DNA of 64,000 nt from an uncultured Lachnospiraceae bacterium (GTDB lineage Bacteria; Bacillota; Clostridia; Lachnospirales; Lachnospiraceae): NCBI GenBank assembly GCA_947567595.1, contig CANOMQ010000010.1:46268-110267 (forward strand), read 5' to 3'. The notes under the pieces were generated by a model, which worked only from the letters and a program-made list of their open reading frames with translations, had not been told where the DNA came from and did no database searches. Shown in pieces: positions 42,850 through 51,850 of the stretch. A program made the translations under genes and the position numbers. Every line of letters begins with the position of its first letter. Position 1 is the stretch's first letter.

Positions 42850-43062
42850 GTGAGTGGAGCAGTAAAAGAAGCAGTAAGTCTTATGGAAGCACTGCCGGAG
42901 AGTGATCAGAACTTTGCACTTGAATTTATCAAAAAACTTGTTCTTGCATGGGATCCGGATTATACAAAAGTCACACCGGCGGAACGAAAAGCGCTTGAAG
43001 AGGCACAGCGGGATATGATGGAAAATGGCACGGTTGACCATGACGCCATCAATTGGGATTAA
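42850..43062 (+). CDS. Antitoxin partner of the RelE/ParE toxin
   Basis: A 70-residue acidic protein (AVKEAVSLMEALPESDQ ... ENGTVDHDAINWD). Helical pattern and small size fit an antitoxin. No helix-turn-helix or ribbon-helix-helix signature is obvious, so it may bind the toxin only and not autorepress. It starts with GTG 42850 after AAAGGAAG. The pairing is inferred from adjacency. Confidence 0.65.
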   Translation: MSGAVKEAVSLMEALPESDQNFALEFIKKLVLAWDPDYTKVTPAERKALEEAQRDMMENGTVDHDAINWD

Positions 43063-43101
43063 GTGCCTTGTGGGCATGATAAACAGGAGGTTTCAAAATA
43101 A

Positions 43102-43776
43102 ATGGAACAATACAAGAAAGAATTTATCGAGTTTATGGTGGACTGCAATGTCCTGAAATTTGGAGAGTTTACGTTAAAGAGCGGCAGGAAGTCCCCGTTT
43201 TTCATGAACGCGGGCGCTTATGTGACAGGCTCCCAGCTCAAACGGCTCGGACAGTATTATGCGACGGCAATTCACGATAATTACGGAACGGATTTTGACG
43301 TGCTGTTTGGACCGGCATACAAGGGAATCCCGCTTGCGGTTGCGACGGCGATTGCATTCAGCGACCTTTATAGCAAGGAAATCCGGTACTGCTCCAACAG
43401 AAAAGAGGTCAAGGACCACGGCGATGTCGGGATTTTGCTTGGCAGCAGCTTAAACGACGGCGACCGGGTTGTCATTATCGAGGACGTCACGACATCGGGT
43501 AAATCCATTGAGGAAACCTTTCCTATATTAAAGGGACAGGCAAATGTCGATGTAGTAGGGCTGATGGTGAGCTTAAACCGTCAGGAGCGCGGAAAGACAC
43601 AGCAGAATGCGCTTGCGGAAATCCGTGAGATGTACGGGATTGAGACAGGTGCCATTGTCACGATGGAGGAGGTTGTGGAGTATCTCTACAACAAAAGCTA
43701 CAACGGCAAGGTGCTCATTGATGACGCGATGAAAAAGGCAATTGATACATATTATGCACAATATGGCGCAAAGTAA
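43102..43776 (+). CDS. pyrE: Orotate phosphoribosyltransferase
   Basis: A 224-residue PyrE that joins orotate and PRPP to give OMP, the fifth step of UMP synthesis. FGEFTLKSGRKSPFFMNAGAYVTG is the N-terminal block, FGPAYKGIPLAVATA the substrate loop, and VVIIEDVTTSGKSIEE the PRPP-binding motif. AGGAGG lies 11 bases before ATG 43102. No other pyr gene is close. Confidence 0.96.
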   Translation: MEQYKKEFIEFMVDCNVLKFGEFTLKSGRKSPFFMNAGAYVTGSQLKRLGQYYATAIHDNYGTDFDVLFGPAYKGIPLAVATAIAFSDLYSKEIRYCSNRKEVKDHGDVGILLGSSLNDGDRVVIIEDVTTSGKSIEETFPILKGQANVDVVGLMVSLNRQERGKTQQNALAEIREMYGIETGAIVTMEEVVEYLYNKSYNGKVLIDDAMKKAIDTYYAQYGAK

Positions 43777-43805
43777 AAGAAGAATGGAAAGGCATGAGGT
43801 TTGGT

Positions 43806-43958
43806 ATGGACGAGAAGATTTATAAGACAATGGGACGCAGCGGGGCGCTTGCAATTGTTGTCGGCGTGGTTTCGATTGTGGCAGGGCTTGCGGGCGGTGT
43901 CCTGCTTTTAATCAGCGGCGGCAGGCTGCTTGCGGGAAGGTCTAAAATTTTATTTTGA
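43806..43958 (+). CDS. Small single-TM protein
   Basis: A 50-residue protein, MDEKIYKTMGRSG then a TM helix (ALAIVVGVVSIVAGLAGGVLL) and ISGGRLLAGRSKILF. The C-terminal motif GGxLLxGRSxILF is one I associate with a small Lachnospiraceae membrane protein often placed next to the following gene. Weak ribosome site. It follows pyrE by about 30 bases. Confidence 0.55.
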   Translation: MDEKIYKTMGRSGALAIVVGVVSIVAGLAGGVLLLISGGRLLAGRSKILF

Positions 43959-44040
43959 TAAGGTGGATTGTGGGCATTTCCAATGAAACGGAATGCCCAT
44001 TGTTACTGTTGGGACTGTTCAAGGGAAAAGGAATGTGTGT

Positions 44041-44364
44041 ATGTTTCAGAGATTTCGAAAGTCAGGATATATTTTTACGGATAAGAAAAATCCGCGCTGG
44101 GGGATTATGTCAACCCTTCTTGGACTGATTGCGGTCTTGTCCGTGGCGGCGGCGGTCTATTTTACATACCTTGAAAATGGCGCGGCGCCGATGCAGTACG
44201 GAATGGTAATCCTTCTTTCCGTCATTTATTCCATGATTGGCATGGTGCTCGGGGTGCGTTCCCTGTTGGAGAAGGATATTTTCAAGCTGTTTCCGATTAT
44301 GGGAATCGTGTTAAATGTCATCGCCGTGATAGAGGGCGGCTTTATTTTGTATTTGGGATATTAA
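44041..44364 (+). CDS. Small membrane protein (DUF6142-like)
   Basis: A 107-residue protein with three TM segments (about 21-44, 52-71, 82-105) after a basic start FQRFRKSGYIFTDKKNPRWG. The family label DUF6142 is from memory. ATG 44041 was chosen because AAAAGGAA lies nearby; an in-frame ATG at 43993 has none. Function is unknown. Confidence 0.6.
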   Translation: MFQRFRKSGYIFTDKKNPRWGIMSTLLGLIAVLSVAAAVYFTYLENGAAPMQYGMVILLSVIYSMIGMVLGVRSLLEKDIFKLFPIMGIVLNVIAVIEGGFILYLGY

Positions 44365-44386
44365 GTGGATTTTGAAAGGAGTAGCA

Positions 44387-46462
44387 ATGGAAGCGGTAAT
44401 GGAAGAACGGTTTGGGTTATGTTATGACAGGATAAAGGAGATTGCGCAAAAGGCGGAGGTACAGGAGCCGTTTCAGGAATATTTTATGGAAACGGCAAAG
44501 CTTGTGGAGCGGATTATTGGCGCATATGAGCTTGTGGGGCAGGGATTTTTTGAGCATGCGCCGATAGAGGAGCTTCGGCGTGCAAACGGCGCGCTTTACG
44601 AGGAGCTTTTGCCGCAAAATTATGAAAGCTGCTATGGCAATCCGGCATATGCCTGCAAGGTGCTTGGGGAGGATATGGGAAGGCTGCTGTCTTTTTTGTA
44701 TGCGGAGCTTCGCTGTATGATTCCGTATGCGTTTGAGCGGCGGCTTTCGGATTTGGTTATCCGCATGGAGCTTTTTGTGGAGATTTACAGTCTGTTTTCT
44801 TATGCAATGGCGGAAGGCGGACAAGCACCGAGCGTGGAGGAGCTGCGCGACACAATGTACTGGTTTGTCAGCGACTATTCGGAGACGACGGCGCAGTGGC
44901 GGGTGGCGACGCAGGTGGATACGGGGCATGATTTTGCTGTCCGTATCGTGATGGACAGTGATTTAAATAACGTAAGTTATTTATATAAATACGGTGAGTT
45001 TATCACACCGGAAACCGAGCGGCTTTCGCAGTATCTGGCAGGCTTATCCGACGAGCGCATTCAGTTGATTGCGGATACGTACACGGAAGGGTACCGTATC
45101 GGGTTTGAAAAGGCGGGGAAGCCGCTTGACAAAAAGGAAACGGTTGACGTGATTTATGTGCTTGGCTTTGAGCGGATTGTGAGGGCGGCGATTGGAAATT
45201 TTGCGAAGATGGGCTTAAAGCCTGCGATATACAGGGCAAACGACAGTATTTTCCACAAAAAGGGCGTTGGGAAGGCAGGATATTACGGCGCCGACGCGAA
45301 TAAGCAGTACCGTTATGACCATAAGGACGATATTGCGCTGTTTTTGGACAAGAAGCTGGTGAACAGGAAGCTTGAGGTGCTAAAGACTGCGTATGAGAAC
45401 GTGAAGGAAAAGGCAAGGCTGTACGCGGGACCTGCGGTGATTGAGGTGTTTGGCGAGAAGCCGTTTGTGCCGCAGACAAAGGCGCAGGCGTGCGTGCTAA
45501 GCCCCGAACAGCAGAAGCTTTCCGCGGAATACAAGGGCGCGTCTGCAGAGATTGTCAACCGCTACATTATCGGGGAGGAGCGTAGCTTTACGGTGATTGC
45601 GTTTCCGCTGCCGGATATTGGCGCGCAGTTTGAGGAGATTTTTGACGAGACGGTAAAGCTCAATACGCTTGATTACACGACTTATGAGCGCATTCAGGCA
45701 GTCATTGTCAATGCCTTGAATACGGCAAAATATGTGAAAATCAAGGGAATGAACGGCAACAAGACGGATTTGCGCGTGCAGCTTTATCAGGTGAAAAATC
45801 CGGACAAGGAGGCGGTGTTTGAAAACTGTGTGGCGGACGTCAACATTCCGGTCGGGGAGGTCTTTACGTCGCCTGTGCTTGAGGGCACGAACGGGAAGCT
45901 GTTTGTGAGCAGCGCTTTTTTGGACGAGCTGGAGTACCGCAATCTTGAGATTGATTTTGAAGACGGCATGATTGTAGATTACACCTGTACCAATTTTGCG
46001 CGCGAGGAGGAAAACAAAAAATATATTAAGGAAAATGTGCTCTTTAACTTTGAAACGCTTCCGATGGGAGAGTTTGCGATTGGAACGAACACGACGGCTT
46101 ATATGACGGCTAGAAGATATGGTATTTCCAAGCTGTTTCCGATTTTGATTGCGGAGAAGACGGGACCGCACTTTGCGGTTGGGGATACCTGTTATTCGCG
46201 GGAAGAGGACGTAAGGCTTTATAATGAGGACGGAAGGGAGATTGTGGCAAAGGACAACGCGGTATCGCTTTTGCGTCACACAGACCCGTCAAAGGCTTAT
46301 TTTGCCTGCCATACGGACATCACAATCCCTTATGACGAGCTTGGGGAGATTACGGCATGTTATGTGGACGGCTCGGAATGCGCCATTATTGAAAACGGCA
46401 GATTTGTGCTGGAGGGAACGCAGGAGTTGAATAAAGCTTTTGATGAAACTGAAAAAATATAG
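44387..46462 (+). CDS. M29-family aminopeptidase with long N-terminal extension
   Basis: A 691-residue protein. The C-terminal part is an M29 (AmpS/AmpT) metalloaminopeptidase: GEVFTSPV (Glu), MGEFAIGTN (Glu), KTGPHFAVGDTCY (His and Tyr) and CHTDI (His and Asp) supply the metal ligands and catalytic residues in the known order. M29 enzymes are usually about 410 residues, so the first 280-300 residues here are extra and helical (AERIIGAYELVGQGF, LVIRMELFVEIYSLF), with no domain I know. It releases N-terminal residues from peptides, probably in the cytoplasm. Start is ATG 44387 after AAAGGAG. Confidence 0.85.
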   Translation: MEAVMEERFGLCYDRIKEIAQKAEVQEPFQEYFMETAKLVERIIGAYELVGQGFFEHAPIEELRRANGALYEELLPQNYESCYGNPAYACKVLGEDMGRLLSFLYAELRCMIPYAFERRLSDLVIRMELFVEIYSLFSYAMAEGGQAPSVEELRDTMYWFVSDYSETTAQWRVATQVDTGHDFAVRIVMDSDLNNVSYLYKYGEFITPETERLSQYLAGLSDERIQLIADTYTEGYRIGFEKAGKPLDKKETVDVIYVLGFERIVRAAIGNFAKMGLKPAIYRANDSIFHKKGVGKAGYYGADANKQYRYDHKDDIALFLDKKLVNRKLEVLKTAYENVKEKARLYAGPAVIEVFGEKPFVPQTKAQACVLSPEQQKLSAEYKGASAEIVNRYIIGEERSFTVIAFPLPDIGAQFEEIFDETVKLNTLDYTTYERIQAVIVNALNTAKYVKIKGMNGNKTDLRVQLYQVKNPDKEAVFENCVADVNIPVGEVFTSPVLEGTNGKLFVSSAFLDELEYRNLEIDFEDGMIVDYTCTNFAREEENKKYIKENVLFNFETLPMGEFAIGTNTTAYMTARRYGISKLFPILIAEKTGPHFAVGDTCYSREEDVRLYNEDGREIVAKDNAVSLLRHTDPSKAYFACHTDITIPYDELGEITACYVDGSECAIIENGRFVLEGTQELNKAFDETEKI

Positions 46463-46491
46463 AAAATTAAGAAAACTTTTGCTGTTTTAAG

Positions 46492-46520
46492 TTGACGTAT
46501 TACCGTATTATTTGTAAACT
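46492..46520 (+). promoter_or_regulatory. Sigma-A-like promoter for the purine genes
   Basis: TTGACG (46492-46497) and TAAACT (46515-46520), 17-base spacer, about 35 bases before purE. The leader is too short for a purine riboswitch. Confidence 0.55.
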
Positions 46521-46555
46521 ATAAGAAGATATGTTGTAAAAAGAGGAGGATAATT

Positions 46556-47065
46556 ATGGCACAGGTCGGTATTGTGATGGGTTCGGACTCGGATATGCCT
46601 GTTATGGCAAAGGCGGCGGATATTTTGGAGGAGCTTGGCGTTTCTTATGAAATGACGATTATTTCCGCGCACAGGGAGCCGGACGTATTTTTTGAATATG
46701 CAAGGACAGCGGAGGAGAAGGGCTTTAAGGTAATCATTGCGGGAGCCGGAATGGCGGCACATCTTCCGGGCATGTGTGCGGCAATTTTTCCAATGCCGGT
46801 AATCGGCATTCCAATGCATACCACATCGCTTGGCGGGCGCGATTCGCTGTATTCCATCGTGCAGATGCCTTCGGGAATTCCGGTGGCGACAGTGGCAATC
46901 AATGGTGGACAAAACGCGGGACTTCTTGCGGCAAAAATCCTTGCGACATCGGACAGTGCGCTTTTGGATAAATTGAAGGCGTATTCACAGCGCTTGAAGG
47001 AGCAGGTTGTGGCAAAGGACGCAAAATTGCAGGAGATTGGGTATAAGGAATATTTGAAGAAATAG
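46556..47065 (+). CDS. purE: N5-carboxyaminoimidazole ribonucleotide mutase
   Basis: A 169-residue class I PurE, which moves CO2 in the conversion of N5-CAIR to CAIR. GSDSDMP (phosphate loop), ISAHREPD (catalytic His) and GAGMAAHLPGM are all present. AGAGGAGG precedes ATG 46556. It opens a purE-purM-purN-purD group; purC, purF, purL and purH are absent here. Confidence 0.96.
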   Translation: MAQVGIVMGSDSDMPVMAKAADILEELGVSYEMTIISAHREPDVFFEYARTAEEKGFKVIIAGAGMAAHLPGMCAAIFPMPVIGIPMHTTSLGGRDSLYSIVQMPSGIPVATVAINGGQNAGLLAAKILATSDSALLDKLKAYSQRLKEQVVAKDAKLQEIGYKEYLKK

Positions 47066-47077
47066 GATTGTTGCGCT

Positions 47078-47236
47078 ATGGACGAACAGAAAAAAGAAGT
47101 CCGAGAGCTTGTAATGGCTGGGTTGGAACAGATAAAAGAGGGAAAGACAAAAGACTTTAATACTGTATGTGACAGATTGGAGAAAAAATATAGAGATATG
47201 GAGGACATGAAATGGATTACAAAAATGCAGGCGTAG
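47078..47236 (+). CDS. Antitoxin-like small ORF overlapping purM
   Basis: A 52-residue acidic helical protein, [38 protein letters not shown]..., between purE and purM. It overlaps the first 25 bases of purM. I recall similar short proteins upstream of RelE/ParE toxins, so it may be an orphan antitoxin; no toxin is beside it. The ribosome site is weak. It may also act only as a translation lead-in for purM. Confidence 0.45.
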   Translation: MDEQKKEVRELVMAGLEQIKEGKTKDFNTVCDRLEKKYRDMEDMKWITKMQA

Positions 47237-48237
47237 ACATTGAAGCCGGCTACAAGTCAGTGGAGCTGATGAAAAAGTATGTCAAGGAAACCATGCGCCC
47301 CGAGGTGCTTGGCGGAATTGGCGGATTTTCGGGGGCATTCTCACTGGAAAAAATCAAAAACATGGAAAAACCGACACTTGTGTCAGGAACGGACGGTGTC
47401 GGGACAAAGATTAAGCTTGCATTTTTAATGGACAAGCATGATACGGTCGGCATTGACTGCGTGGCGATGTGTGTGAACGACATTGCGTGCGCGGGCGGCG
47501 AGCCGTTGTTTTTCCTTGACTATATTGCGTGCGGGAAAAATGAACCGGAGAAGATTGCGACGATTGTAAAGGGCGTTGCCGAGGGCTGCAAGCAGTGCGG
47601 CGCGGCGCTGATTGGCGGCGAGACGGCGGAGCACCCGGGACTGATGCCGGAGGACGAGTACGACCTCGCGGGTTTTGCGGTTGGCGTGGTTGACGAGAGG
47701 GATTTGATTACTGGCAAGGATTTGAAGGCGTGCGACGTGCTGATTGGTATTGCGTCAAGCGGTGTGCATAGCAACGGATTTTCATTGGTCAGAAAAGTGT
47801 TTGAGATGACAAAGGAGAGCCTTGACACTTATTATGACGAGCTTGGGAAGACGCTTGGCGAGGCGCTGATTGAGCCGACAAGGATTTATGTAAAGGCATT
47901 AAAGGAAATCAAGGACGCGGGAGTCACAATCAAGGCGTGCAGCCACATTACGGGCGGCGGCTTTTATGAAAATATTCCAAGAATGCTGCCGGACGGCGTA
48001 AAGGCAGTGGTTAAGAAGGATAGCTATGAAATTCCTGCGATTTTTAAGCTTTTGCAGGAAAAGGGCGGCATTGCGGAACAGATGATGTACAATACGTATA
48101 ACATGGGACTTGGCATGATTGTGGCAGTGGACGCCGCAGACGTGGACAAGACGATGGAGGCGATTGCGGCGGCTGGCGAGAACTGCTATGTGGTCGGCGA
48201 AATAGAGGACGGTGAAAAGGGAGTGACGTTATGCTAA
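47212..48237 (+). CDS. purM: Phosphoribosylformylglycinamidine cyclo-ligase (AIR synthetase)
   Basis: A 341-residue PurM that closes FGAM to AIR with ATP. GADIDAGxxxV-like start is seen as [52 protein letters not shown] and [11 protein letters not shown] are standard blocks. ATATGGAGG lies a few bases before ATG 47212. A one-mismatch copy of the TGACACNNGTGTCA palindrome occurs at 47372. Confidence 0.97.
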   Translation: MDYKNAGVDIEAGYKSVELMKKYVKETMRPEVLGGIGGFSGAFSLEKIKNMEKPTLVSGTDGVGTKIKLAFLMDKHDTVGIDCVAMCVNDIACAGGEPLFFLDYIACGKNEPEKIATIVKGVAEGCKQCGAALIGGETAEHPGLMPEDEYDLAGFAVGVVDERDLITGKDLKACDVLIGIASSGVHSNGFSLVRKVFEMTKESLDTYYDELGKTLGEALIEPTRIYVKALKEIKDAGVTIKACSHITGGGFYENIPRMLPDGVKAVVKKDSYEIPAIFKLLQEKGGIAEQMMYNTYNMGLGMIVAVDAADVDKTMEAIAAAGENCYVVGEIEDGEKGVTLC

Positions 48238-48827
48238 GAATATGCGTGTGCGTATCGGGCGGCGGCACAAATTTACAGGCAATCATGGACGCCATTGACG
48301 CGGGAACCATTACAAACGCCGAGATTGTGCAGGTCATCAGCAACAATAAGAACGCGTATGCGCTGGAGCGGGCAAGGAAGAACAAGATTGCGGCAAAGGC
48401 GGTTTCACCAAAGGATTTTGAAAGCAGGGAGCTTTTTAATGAAGCGTTTTTAGCGTGTCTTGACGAGGCGTGTCCCGATTTGATTGTTCTGGCAGGCTTT
48501 TTGGTGGTGCTTCCCCCTGCAATGATTGAGCGATATGAGGGGCGTATTATCAATATCCACCCGTCGCTTATCCCGTCGTTTTGCGGCAAGGGCTTTTATG
48601 GCTTGAAGGTGCATGAGGCGGCGCTTGCGCGCGGGGTTAAAATAACAGGTGCTACGGTACATTTTGTCGATGCCGGGACGGATACGGGACCGATTATTTT
48701 ACAAAAGGCGGTGGAGGTGCTGCCTGACGATACGCCGGAAACGCTGCAAAGACGTGTTATGGAGCAGGCGGAGTGGCAGATTTTGCCGCAGGCGATTGAT
48801 ATGATTGCAAATGGAGGTTTACAATGA
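48231..48827 (+). CDS. purN: Phosphoribosylglycinamide formyltransferase
   Basis: A 198-residue PurN that formylates GAR using 10-formyl-THF. [13 protein letters not shown] is the phosphate loop, [11 protein letters not shown] holds the catalytic Asn-His, and [11 protein letters not shown] holds the Asp. It overlaps the end of purM by seven bases and purD by four, so translation is coupled. Length is normal. Confidence 0.96.
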   Translation: MLRICVCVSGGGTNLQAIMDAIDAGTITNAEIVQVISNNKNAYALERARKNKIAAKAVSPKDFESRELFNEAFLACLDEACPDLIVLAGFLVVLPPAMIERYEGRIINIHPSLIPSFCGKGFYGLKVHEAALARGVKITGATVHFVDAGTDTGPIILQKAVEVLPDDTPETLQRRVMEQAEWQILPQAIDMIANGGLQ

Positions 48828-50098
48828 AAGTTTTAATAGTAGGAAGCGGCGGCAGGGAACACGCGATTGCTGCAAGTGTGGCAAAAAGCCCGAGGGTGGA
48901 TAAGATCTTTTGTGCGCCCGGAAACGCGGGGATTGGGCAGCTTGCGCAGTGTGTGCCAATCGGTGCGATGGAGTTTGACAAATTGGTAACATTTGCGAAG
49001 GAAAATGCGATTGACCTTACCATTATCGGAATGGACGACCCGCTTGTGGGCGGTATCGTGGACGCTTTTGAGGCGGCGGGGCTTAGGGTCTTTGGCCCTA
49101 GAAAGAACGCAGCAATCCTTGAAGGCTCCAAGGCATTTTCCAAAGATTTGATGAAAAAATACCACATTCCCACGGCGGCGTACGAAACCTTTGACGATGC
49201 AGACAAGGCGCTCGCATATCTTGAGACGGCGGATTTTCCGATTGTCCTAAAGGCGGACGGTCTTGCGCTTGGAAAGGGTGTCTTGATTTGCAACAGCTTG
49301 GAGGAGGCAAAGGACGGGGTAAAGTCCATTATGCTGGACAAGCAGTTCGGGTCTGCCGGAAACCGCATGGTGATTGAGGAGTTTATGACAGGACGTGAGG
49401 TGTCGGTGCTGTCCTATGTCGATGGAAAGACAATCAAGACCATGACCTCAGCGCAGGACCATAAGCGCGCGCAGGACGGCGATCAAGGGCTGAACACGGG
49501 CGGAATGGGGACGTTTTCGCCAAGCCCGTTTTATACGGAAGAAGTCGATAAATTCTGCAAGGAACATATTTATCAGGCAACGGTTGACGCGATGGCGGCG
49601 GAAGGCAGGGAATTTAAGGGTATTATCTTTTTCGGGCTGATGCTGACGCCAAAGGGACCAAGGGTACTGGAATATAACGCGCGTTTCGGCGACCCGGAGG
49701 CGCAGGTGGTGCTTCCGCGCATGAAAAATGATATTATCGACGTGCTTGAGGCATGTATTGACGGGAAGCTTCATGAGATTGACTTACAGTTTGAGGACAA
49801 CGCGGCAGTCTGCGTGGTGCTTGCAAGCGACGGCTATCCCGTAAAATATGAAAAGGGACTGGAAATCAGGGGACTTGAAAATTTCGAAGGTAAGGAGGGG
49901 TATTACTGCTTTCATGCAGGCACGAGGCTTGATGACAACGGCAGGTTTGTCACAAACGGGGGACGTGTGCTTGGCGTGACGGCGAAAGGGGCTGACTTAA
50001 AGGAAGCGCGCGAAAATGCGTACGAGGCAACGAAGTGGATTGATTTTGACAATAAGTATATGAGAAACGATATTGGAAAAGCAATCGACGAGGCGTAG
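48824..50098 (+). CDS. purD: Phosphoribosylamine-glycine ligase
   Basis: A 424-residue ATP-grasp enzyme that makes GAR from phosphoribosylamine and glycine. VGSGGREHAIA starts the N-domain; ADGLALGKGVLIC, NTGGMGTFSPSPFY and EYNARFGDPEAQVVLP are the ATP-grasp marks. It is the last gene of the purine group; no terminator was seen before the SH3 gene, 51 bases on. Confidence 0.97.
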   Translation: MKVLIVGSGGREHAIAASVAKSPRVDKIFCAPGNAGIGQLAQCVPIGAMEFDKLVTFAKENAIDLTIIGMDDPLVGGIVDAFEAAGLRVFGPRKNAAILEGSKAFSKDLMKKYHIPTAAYETFDDADKALAYLETADFPIVLKADGLALGKGVLICNSLEEAKDGVKSIMLDKQFGSAGNRMVIEEFMTGREVSVLSYVDGKTIKTMTSAQDHKRAQDGDQGLNTGGMGTFSPSPFYTEEVDKFCKEHIYQATVDAMAAEGREFKGIIFFGLMLTPKGPRVLEYNARFGDPEAQVVLPRMKNDIIDVLEACIDGKLHEIDLQFEDNAAVCVVLASDGYPVKYEKGLEIRGLENFEGKEGYYCFHAGTRLDDNGRFVTNGGRVLGVTAKGADLKEARENAYEATKWIDFDNKYMRNDIGKAIDEA

Positions 50099-50149
50099 CA
50101 GTATAAAGAACAGATTGATATATGGGTAGACAGAAGAAGGAGGTTTACA

Positions 50150-51757
50150 ATGAAAAACATGAGAAGAAGCGTGAAACATGTCTTTGCGGCATTGTTGTTC
50201 TGCTTGGTACTGAGTACGGCGATGGTGTGCCTTGCCGATGAGAAGGGCACGGTTTCCGTGGAAAGTGCAAAAATCAGGGAAAAGGCAGATGCGTCAAGCA
50301 GGCAGCTTGGAAGCGTCGCAAAGGGTGGTAATGTTGACATTGCCGGAGAGACAACAGGGGCAGACGGTAAGAAATGGTATCAGGTGTACGTTGATGCGAA
50401 CACAAAAGGCTTTATCCGTGCTGACTTGATTAAAAGAAGCGGTTCCGGTTCTCTTCCAACAGTGGACGGTTCCGCAAGCACATCTAATACAGGCTCGGAA
50501 ACAATATCAGCAGATGCCGGTGGGACGTCCGCGAATGTTACACCAATAGAAGCAAAGGCTGCGACTGTAAAGAGCAACAGTGTCAATGTCAGAAAAAGCG
50601 CTTCGACAGACAGCGCCAGCATTGCCACGGTAAGAAACGGCGTTATACTGACCGTAACAGGCGAGACGACGGGTTCCGATGGAAAAAAATGGTATCAGGT
50701 GTCCTTTAAACACAACGATAAGAACATTCAGGGCTTTATCCGTGCGGATTTGGTAACCTTTGACAATCTTCCGGCAGATGCCGCGATTTCCACAGAGATT
50801 ACCGGTTCGGAGAACGGGGAGGGGCAGACTGAGCCGCAGGAGGCGGAGCCACAGGAGCCGGAAGAACCAAAGCAGGAGAGCAATTCCGGCTCGGACGAAT
50901 ACGCAGGCATTATTTATATGAATGTTGAGGAAGATCCGTATATCATGCCGGGGTTTGAGCTTGTGTCGCTTGACTGGAATAATCAGAAGATAAAAGCGTA
51001 CAGAAACGGAACGTTTTTTATCTTGTATGCACAGAAGCAGAACGGTGACGAGGGCTGGTATCTGCTTGACAGGGAAAACAACGTGTATCAGAGGTATCCG
51101 TACACGGCGGAAAACGTCACGGTTCCAAGCACGGGTGCCTTAAGCGGAAGCCTTGTTCCAATTATCGCAATGGGAGCTGTGATTGTGGTATTGGTGCTGG
51201 TAATCCTGATTTTGTTTGTAAAGTTAAGAGGAAACGGGGATTACTATGAGGAATATGAGTCAGATGATGATTATCCTGACGATGATATAGAGGATATCGA
51301 TGATTTGGAGGACGAAATGGACGATATGCCTGCGCCGCGTCCGGCTCGCCGTCCGGCGCCGCAGAATACAGGAAGGCAGCCGTCCCGCAGACCGATGCCG
51401 CAGGGACAGGGCGGAGCACCACAGGGACAAAACGGACAGCCGCCGCGCCGTCCGGCACCACAGGGCGGGGCACCGCAGGGACAAAACGGACAGCCACCGC
51501 GCCGCCCGGCACCGCAGGGACAGGGCGGGGCGCCGCAGGGACAAAACGGACAGCCGCCGCGCCGTCCAGCGCCGCAAGGGCAGAACGGACAGCCGCCACG
51601 CCGTCCGGCTCCGCAAGGACAGGGCGGGTCGCAGGGACAAAGAAGACCAAGTGCACAGAATAACCGTCCGTCACAGAATGTACCACAGCAAAGAGGGCAG
51701 AAGGCAAAGAGTATGCTCTCAAATGACGAGGACGATATGGATTTTATTGATATTTAA
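50150..51757 (+). CDS. Membrane protein with two bacterial SH3 domains and Pro/Gln/Gly-rich tail
   Basis: A 535-residue protein: signal peptide (about 1-28), two SH3b domains (about 30-95 and 140-200, both with IREKADASS/VRKSASTDS and KWYQV), an acidic spacer, a short extracytoplasmic domain, one TM (about 343-365) and a cytoplasmic tail. The tail first is acidic (DDDYPDDDIED) and then has four repeats of GQNGQPPRRPAPQ. SH3b domains usually bind cell-wall peptides. The topology places the tail inside, perhaps to bind a cytoplasmic partner. Family not known. Confidence 0.75.
   Translation: MKNMRRSVKHVFAALLFCLVLSTAMVCLADEKGTVSVESAKIREKADASSRQLGSVAKGGNVDIAGETTGADGKKWYQVYVDANTKGFIRADLIKRSGSGSLPTVDGSASTSNTGSETISADAGGTSANVTPIEAKAATVKSNSVNVRKSASTDSASIATVRNGVILTVTGETTGSDGKKWYQVSFKHNDKNIQGFIRADLVTFDNLPADAAISTEITGSENGEGQTEPQEAEPQEPEEPKQESNSGSDEYAGIIYMNVEEDPYIMPGFELVSLDWNNQKIKAYRNGTFFILYAQKQNGDEGWYLLDRENNVYQRYPYTAENVTVPSTGALSGSLVPIIAMGAVIVVLVLVILILFVKLRGNGDYYEEYESDDDYPDDDIEDIDDLEDEMDDMPAPRPARRPAPQNTGRQPSRRPMPQGQGGAPQGQNGQPPRRPAPQGGAPQGQNGQPPRRPAPQGQGGAPQGQNGQPPRRPAPQGQNGQPPRRPAPQGQGGSQGQRRPSAQNNRPSQNVPQQRGQKAKSMLSNDEDDMDFIDI
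51400..51635 (+). repeat. Pro/Arg/Gln/Gly tandem repeats in the SH3 protein tail
   Basis: Four units of about 39-60 bases encode GQNGQPPRRPAPQ with or without GQGGAPQ. High DNA similarity between units makes length change by slippage likely. Confidence 0.85.
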
Positions 51758-51850
51758 TGGGTTTTATGCTGAGAAGGTGTGCGCGTGCGCATGCCTTTAT
51801 CAGTTTCTTGGAAAGCTTTATGGTGAGGGAAGAAAGGAGCGGGAACTGTA

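Noticed and set aside
43971-43999. Terminator between the 50-residue ORF and the DUF6142-like gene
   Set aside because: TGGGCATT/AATGCCCA pairs well but there is no following T tract.
46463-46555. Purine riboswitch ahead of purE
   Set aside because: Only about 35 bases separate the likely promoter from the start codon, too little for the aptamer, and none of its conserved loops is present.
51400-51635. CRISPR-like repeat array
   Set aside because: The repeats stay in frame within a protein-coding gene, have no unique spacers and no cas genes are near; they are a Pro/Gln/Gly protein repeat.
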